From: Ophiura sarsii
Lineage: Eukaryota; Echinodermata; Ophiuroidea; Amphilepidida; Ophiuridae
Assembly: GCA_035610835.1 (NCBI GenBank)
Contig: CM069447.1
Span: forward strand, 58,225,048-58,289,047
Length of the DNA: 64,000 nucleotides
Direction of reading: 5' to 3'
Shown here: positions 59,561 to 64,000 of the stretch, one piece after another
Position numbering within the stretch: the first letter of the stretch is position 1
Layout: each line of letters starts with the position of its first letter
Notes under the pieces: model-generated
What the model was told of the DNA's origin: nothing
Databases searched by the model: none
Seen by the model: only the letters and a program-made list of their open reading frames with translations
Made by a program: the position numbers and the translations under genes

Positions 59561-61875
59561 ATTCTATTCTATTCTATACAAACATTTATTAAGCGCTCTA
59601 CAGAGAACACAGCGCTTTACAATGACAAAACAAAAAATATATATATACATAACAAAGCATAGAAAAACAGAAATCAATATGGGAATAAATATGTTTTCAA
59701 GATACGCTTGAAACCAGTCACAGACTCTCAGCTGCTTCTCGGATCTCCATGGGTATGTTATTCCAAATACGTGGAGCACCAACAGCAAAGGAGGAATCAC
59801 CAGCCTTTTTGTGAGATCTCAGAGTGGACAGGCGGGTGCAGTCGGAGTGAGAGCGGAGTCGGCGTCTAGCATCAAGTGGATCATTACTTCTTTGTAAACA
59901 GATAAGCTGTTCCAGATAAGAAGGAGCTTCGCCATGGAGAAATTTGTAAATATACAACAGGAACTTGGACTGAATTCGCTCATTAACAGGGAGCAATTCC
60001 TGCAACAAGCCGGCAGAGGGCTGTTCTCGACCACAACTAAAAACTAGCCGTACGGCCTTGTTTTGAAGGCGCTGTAAACGCTTAAGGGGGCTGTGCACCT
60101 TCAGGTACAGCCTCCGTAAAACTGCCGTAACTTCTTCATTATTCATTTAATCTATATGAAAGTATACATTTTTTTGCAGGAAAGGGTTCAATGAATCCAT
60201 GATCATGAAATTGACCATTTTGGAAAAAATTATAAAAAACACGTTTTTTGCCCCATTTTAGGTTTGGAAAAGATAACTCAAAATAAAAGTGCCAAAAAAT
60301 GTGATTTTCACGATTTTGGAGGTAAAAAATCACGTATTTTAGCAAATTTTGGTCTCTAATTCAAAAAATAATAAATATTTTCAACAACAAAAAAGAACAA
60401 TTCCTAGGGAATTGTATGAGGAATATAATAAAGCTAGTATGACAAAATTTGACAAAATATATTTTGAGTTATCTTTTCCAAACCTAAAATGGGGCAAAAA
60501 ACGTGTTTTTTATAATTTTCTCCAAAATGGTCAATGATCATAGTTGGATTCATATTGAACCCTTTCCTGGAAAAAAATGTATACTTTTATCTAGATTAAA
60601 TGAATAATGAAGAAGTGACGGCAGTTTTACGGAGGCTATACGAAGGTGCACATCCCCCTTAAGATCTACTGCACGTGCGCCCAGCAACAGCGAGTTTGCG
60701 TAATCAAGGCGCGAGAGGACCAGCCCCCTGACAGCATTGTGGCAAGCTTCACGGGTAATGAAGCTACGAATCCTCCAAAGGTTCCTTATATGAAAATTGA
60801 TAGATCTACAGAGGGAGTTTATTTGCTCAGACATGTTGAGCGGAGCATCAATAATAAATAACGCCCAGGTTCTTAGCTGTTTTAGAGGGATAAATGCAGA
60901 CATCGCCAAGTCTGAACTCTACATTGGCAAGAGATGGAAAAACACGGTTGCTTGCAATAACGATAAACACGGTCTTGGCTTGATTGAGTTGGAGTGTATT
61001 AGCAACCATCCAGTCAGTAATCTTTGATATACAAGAGGTCAAATTAAATAGGGCACGCTGATAGTCAGCCGGGATCTTATGGTCGAAATCAAGGTAAAGT
61101 TGTATATATCGTCAGCATACTCATGAAAGATAATACCATGATCACGTATGATGTCCCCCACAGGGGTGTATACAGAGTAAAACCCAGTGGGCCGATAATA
61201 GAACCCTGGGGAAGTGAATATTTCAACATGTGATCTCTGGAAACTTCATTTTTGATGGTAACCTTGGTAGTACGATCACATAAGTAAGATGCGAACCAAC
61301 TGTTTACAGTACCCTCTATGCCAAAACCTACATTTGAGTCTTTGTAACAATATGTGGTGATCAACCGTGTCGAACGCTGCCGACATGTCCAGTAAGACCA
61401 TGAAGATGGCCTTGCCATTGTCGAGAGACTGCAGAATGTCACTCTTTACCTTAATAAGTGCAGTATCTGTACTATGATGCCTCATGTAGGCAGATTTATA
61501 TTTCTCACCAAGATAGTTGGTCTCAACATGGTTTTTTTGACGATTTTGGACAGGAATGTTATATTCGCCACAGGACGATAACTTTTCAAGGAGTTTTGAT
61601 ACATGGTAGGCTTCTTGATAACAGGTGTTATAACAGAACGCTTAAGCCTCGATGGAAATGTGCCAGTTGCAAGTGATGAGTTCACAATTCTAGTAATAAT
61701 TGGCAACAACGTCTGTAGATTTAACCAACCAAGATGGTAGAGAATCCAATGAGCAAGATTTGCTAGAGAACTTCAATATGATTTTTCTAACATCATGATC
61801 AGTGAGTTGCTTAAAGGTACATAAAAGAGTATGCATGTTACTTACAGAAATATATGTATCATCACTTGCACTTAT
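59561..61875 (-). mobile_element. CR1/Jockey-type retrotransposon, 5'-truncated, with 8-bp target duplication
   Basis: AACACTTG occurs at 59553-59560 and again at 61876-61883, while the copy near 19882 has it once; this is the target duplication. The 3' tail is (ATTCT)n at the left edge. Minus-strand frames give reverse transcriptase segments: FPSRLKRSVITPVIKKP and SYRPVANITFLSKIVKK (61709-61482), MVLLDMSAAFDTVDHHILL (about 61400), PQGSIIGPLGF (about 61210), the thumb (61042-60848) and a C-terminal end with FAVGAPRIWNNIPMEIR (60146-59718). Frames are broken at several points. A fold-back element is inserted at 60086-60658. Confidence 0.85.
60086..60658. mobile_element. TTAA-flanked fold-back element inserted in the retrotransposon
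   Basis: Arms of about 190-200 bp mirror each other from GGGGGCTGTGCACCTTC at the left to GAAGGTGCACATCCCCC at the right. TTAA lies at both sides (60082-60085 and 60659-60662), the target of piggyBac- and Kolobok-type elements. The reverse transcriptase frame resumes on the far side, so the insertion came later. The loop (about 60290-60465) is AT-rich and non-coding. Confidence 0.88.
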
Positions 61876-62414
61876 AACACTTGTTGATCGTTGTGTAATA
61901 TTACTGTCATGGTTTCATTGTCTGACATTATGTCATCACGAATTCTGTAACTTAAGATTATATCAGGCGATAATCCAAACAATAATGATGCACGCGATTC
62001 GAATAGTACCATGCCTCTTTTGAACTATAAAGGCGTTTGATGAGAATAGGTAAGTATGTTATTGCATTACAGCTGAGCATCATGTTTTGTATAAGAGTAC
62101 CTGATGCCAATGTAATCAACATGGTTTTTACAGCTCTTTTAATGTGTTGAACCAGCGTACTTTCTTAATGTACATTACAATATATTAGGTCTTTTGGTTA
62201 GTCATAATTTAAGCGTAGTGGTTAAAACAGCAACATTCCGTGGGCGTGGTATTTGAAACATTATTTCCTATACCCGTCGTCAGTCCGGTTTGACGCGTCA
62301 CATAGGGCAATAAGTAGAGTACAACTGATGATTACAGTTGAACTCGACCACTGCTATGTGCAACAGTATGTTCGTGTTTTGACACGTTCCGAGTTCAAAT
62401 GTATACATTTATAA

Positions 62415-62600
62415 GTGAGTGCAACTAATTCCGTAATTTACAATGACTTGGAGGAGCTGAGGAAACACGTTTTGAGTATAGATTGCTTACTTATCTACAA
62501 CAGTTTTAATTACTTTGAGATACTGACAACTTCTTTACAAAATGACTCACCAAAACCTCTGCATATTAGACAGACCATTATATCTTTGGCAGACATTTGA
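62415..62600 (+). pseudogene. 61-codon H-block frame, second open copy
   Basis: Counterpart of 20395-20580 with the same start, stop and length (ELRKHVLSIDCLLIYNSFNY, then SPKPLHIRQTIISLADI). The few differences include conservative changes. Function unknown and coding unproven. Confidence 0.25.
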
Positions 62601-63149
62601 GAGTACCATGTACTGCCTTGTCGCATACAACTAATATGAACGCATATTAATCTTTCCCACCGTAAATTAATTATTATGAGCTTCAGTCAACGGAGTGTAT
62701 TTTCTATTGAAGAAAAGAGTCAGCCGTTTTACTCCGAAGTACAATAATCTAATGTTGAAGTTCAATACACTATGTGTGCCCATTGTATTAATGTTCACCA
62801 GCTAATAGGATAATGCATGTGCGTATTTACATGCAAAACAATGCTGATTGCCTATCAAGCAATTTCAGCTAATGGATCATCGACTACAAATATAGCCTGA
62901 TTAAAAAGGATTATTAAATCAATTCAGTTATATGTGTTCACGCTACTGTATGTTGGTCTGCGCACTTCGCTTGTGTGTGCATTGCTGTACAACGTCTCAA
63001 TAATAAAACAATCAACTACTTGTCACATACACCACAATAAAAGGTCTTATTATACGTATGTACGCACAGGAATAGTTGCATGAATGATTGCCTCAATGGA
63101 TATGAACCAAATGATATAGTAGTGAGGTTGTGTTCATGTAATTGTCCAA

Positions 63150-63378
63150 AATTCTGGACTGTTCTAGTATTGTCCGATACTGGAACACCCAGTATCGTTC
63201 GATACTAGTACAAAGTCAGTGTTCCTGTATCGGCCGATACTGGCATATAAAATGTTCCAGTATCGGCCGATACTGGAACATAAGTATGTACCAGTATCGG
63301 TCATTACTGAGACAAATCTCACTGTGTACTAGTATCCCCCGATACTGGAGCATAAAAACGTTCCAGTATCGCCCGCTT
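63150..63378. mobile_element. Palindrome-array element, copy 3, inverted
   Basis: About seven palindromes of the CCAGTATCG..CGATACTGG type. The complement of this stretch matches 51400-51570 spacer for spacer (for example CAGTGAGATTTGT), so the element lies in the opposite orientation to the other two. The best palindrome, 63253-63280, has GTTCCAGTATCGGCCGATAC in one half. Clear terminal inverted repeats were not found, so this copy may be end-truncated. Confidence 0.75.
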
Positions 63379-63439
63379 TTTTCTTCGTCTTCAAGGTCCA
63401 TAGAAGTAAAATCAATCGTCAAACCTTACAAGCCAGAGA

Positions 63440-64000
63440 ATGATCACTGATTTGAGGTTTTTTGACCTAATTAATAGTAGGGCTAAAAGGGCCACTGCCG
63501 CACTGCGTAACATAAGCGGTATATCACCTGCCTGTTGAACGTAGATAAGATTTGTATTCCTAGTAATAACATCATAGATAGTGCAGTGATTTGCAAGTAC
63601 CATCGCAATTATATTCCCAGGCACTACAACACTCTACGTCTGTTTTCGTAATTTAAGTCTATATAACAATATGTAATATTCTACGTCGTCTCAAGTTACA
63701 CACGCAAACAGTAAATATAAAATACAATTTCAAGCATCCAGACCTTACAACACTGCAATCGGTAACAAGAAACTATTCTGACAAAGCGTTCCTACACATT
63801 GGGAATGGGGTTATCCGGTAAATAGAATTTGTATCAAATATAGTGTCTGATTTTTTCACTACACTAGTGTTAATATCATAAGAGTATTGAAAGTTGATCC
63901 AGACAGAGTTGGCATAGATTACTACGAGTATAAGTAATGAAGTACACTACAATTTCCTGTAAATTGTAGATATGATATTTGTTTACGGAGTTATGGATAC
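63440..64000 (+). repeat. Large repeat unit, second m-block half, copy 3 (cut by window end)
   Basis: Landmarks GCGGTATATCACCTG near 63518, TCCTAGTAATAAC near 63558 and the CACTACAACACTCTACG segment near 63620 match 25380-25510 and 49920-50050. It continues beyond the window. Confidence 0.65.

Larger units (their letters stand above)
58785..63130 (+). repeat. Large repeat unit, H-block, copy 3
   Basis: Matches 19130-21180 in order, interrupted by a retrotransposon at 59561-61875. Contains the 61-codon frame at 62415-62600 and the GCATGTGCGTATTTACATGC landmark near 62815. Confidence 0.65.

Overview
The window is animal (metazoan) nuclear DNA. It is AT-rich, has no operon-like gene packing, and is filled with non-LTR retrotransposons, mariner-type and fold-back DNA elements, tRNA-derived repeats and microsatellites. 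The retrotransposon and MITE mix suggests an invertebrate, perhaps a marine deuterostome or lophotrochozoan, but the sequence alone does not fix the species. I see no intact host gene. The reading frames that carry protein signal are decayed transposon proteins and a few decayed, repeatedly copied exons.

The backbone is a large repeat unit in about three head-to-tail copies. By eye it has an 'm-block' (11345-16080, 27950-28690, 53160-55090), an 'A-block' (16085-18990, 29466-33420, 55918-58785) and an 'H-block' (18990-22990, 33420-39886, 58785-63130). A further m-block half (about 25100-27520, 48890-51990, 63440-64000) runs into the next unit. A fourth A-block lies inverted at 8990-1330. (AAAAG)n tracts at 11108, 27538 and 52894 share their right-hand flank. 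Each A-block carries relics of the same reading frames: a Walker-A-like peptide, a cysteine-rich domain in one or two copies, and a putative membrane segment followed by a basic tail.

Insertions give each copy its own look, and the other copies often supply the empty site. 2069-6744 is a 4.7 kb element with 27-bp inverted ends and about ten copies of a 15-nt motif. Mariner-like elements with TA target sites lie at 11676, 23553, 31337, 35238 and 53586. CR1/Jockey-type retrotransposon remnants lie at 23041-25092, 33688-34993, 35898-38455 and 59561-61875. Truncated Ty3/gypsy integrase segments lie at 28690-29463 and 55090-55917. Fold-back elements lie at 5876, 9408, 21520, 23089, 52041 and 60086.

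Two structures stand out. The first is an array of 3.48 nearly identical 2,583-bp units (39887-48881), each with three 185-bp subrepeats, a tRNA-like sequence and CpG-rich 23-bp repeats. The second is a family of elements at 26919, 51273 and 63150 (the last inverted) built from serial copies of a palindrome around CCAGTATCG..CGATACTGG; the first copy has perfect 20-bp inverted ends. These, the motif-studded 4.7 kb element and the decayed cysteine-rich membrane-protein frames are the best candidates for something undescribed.
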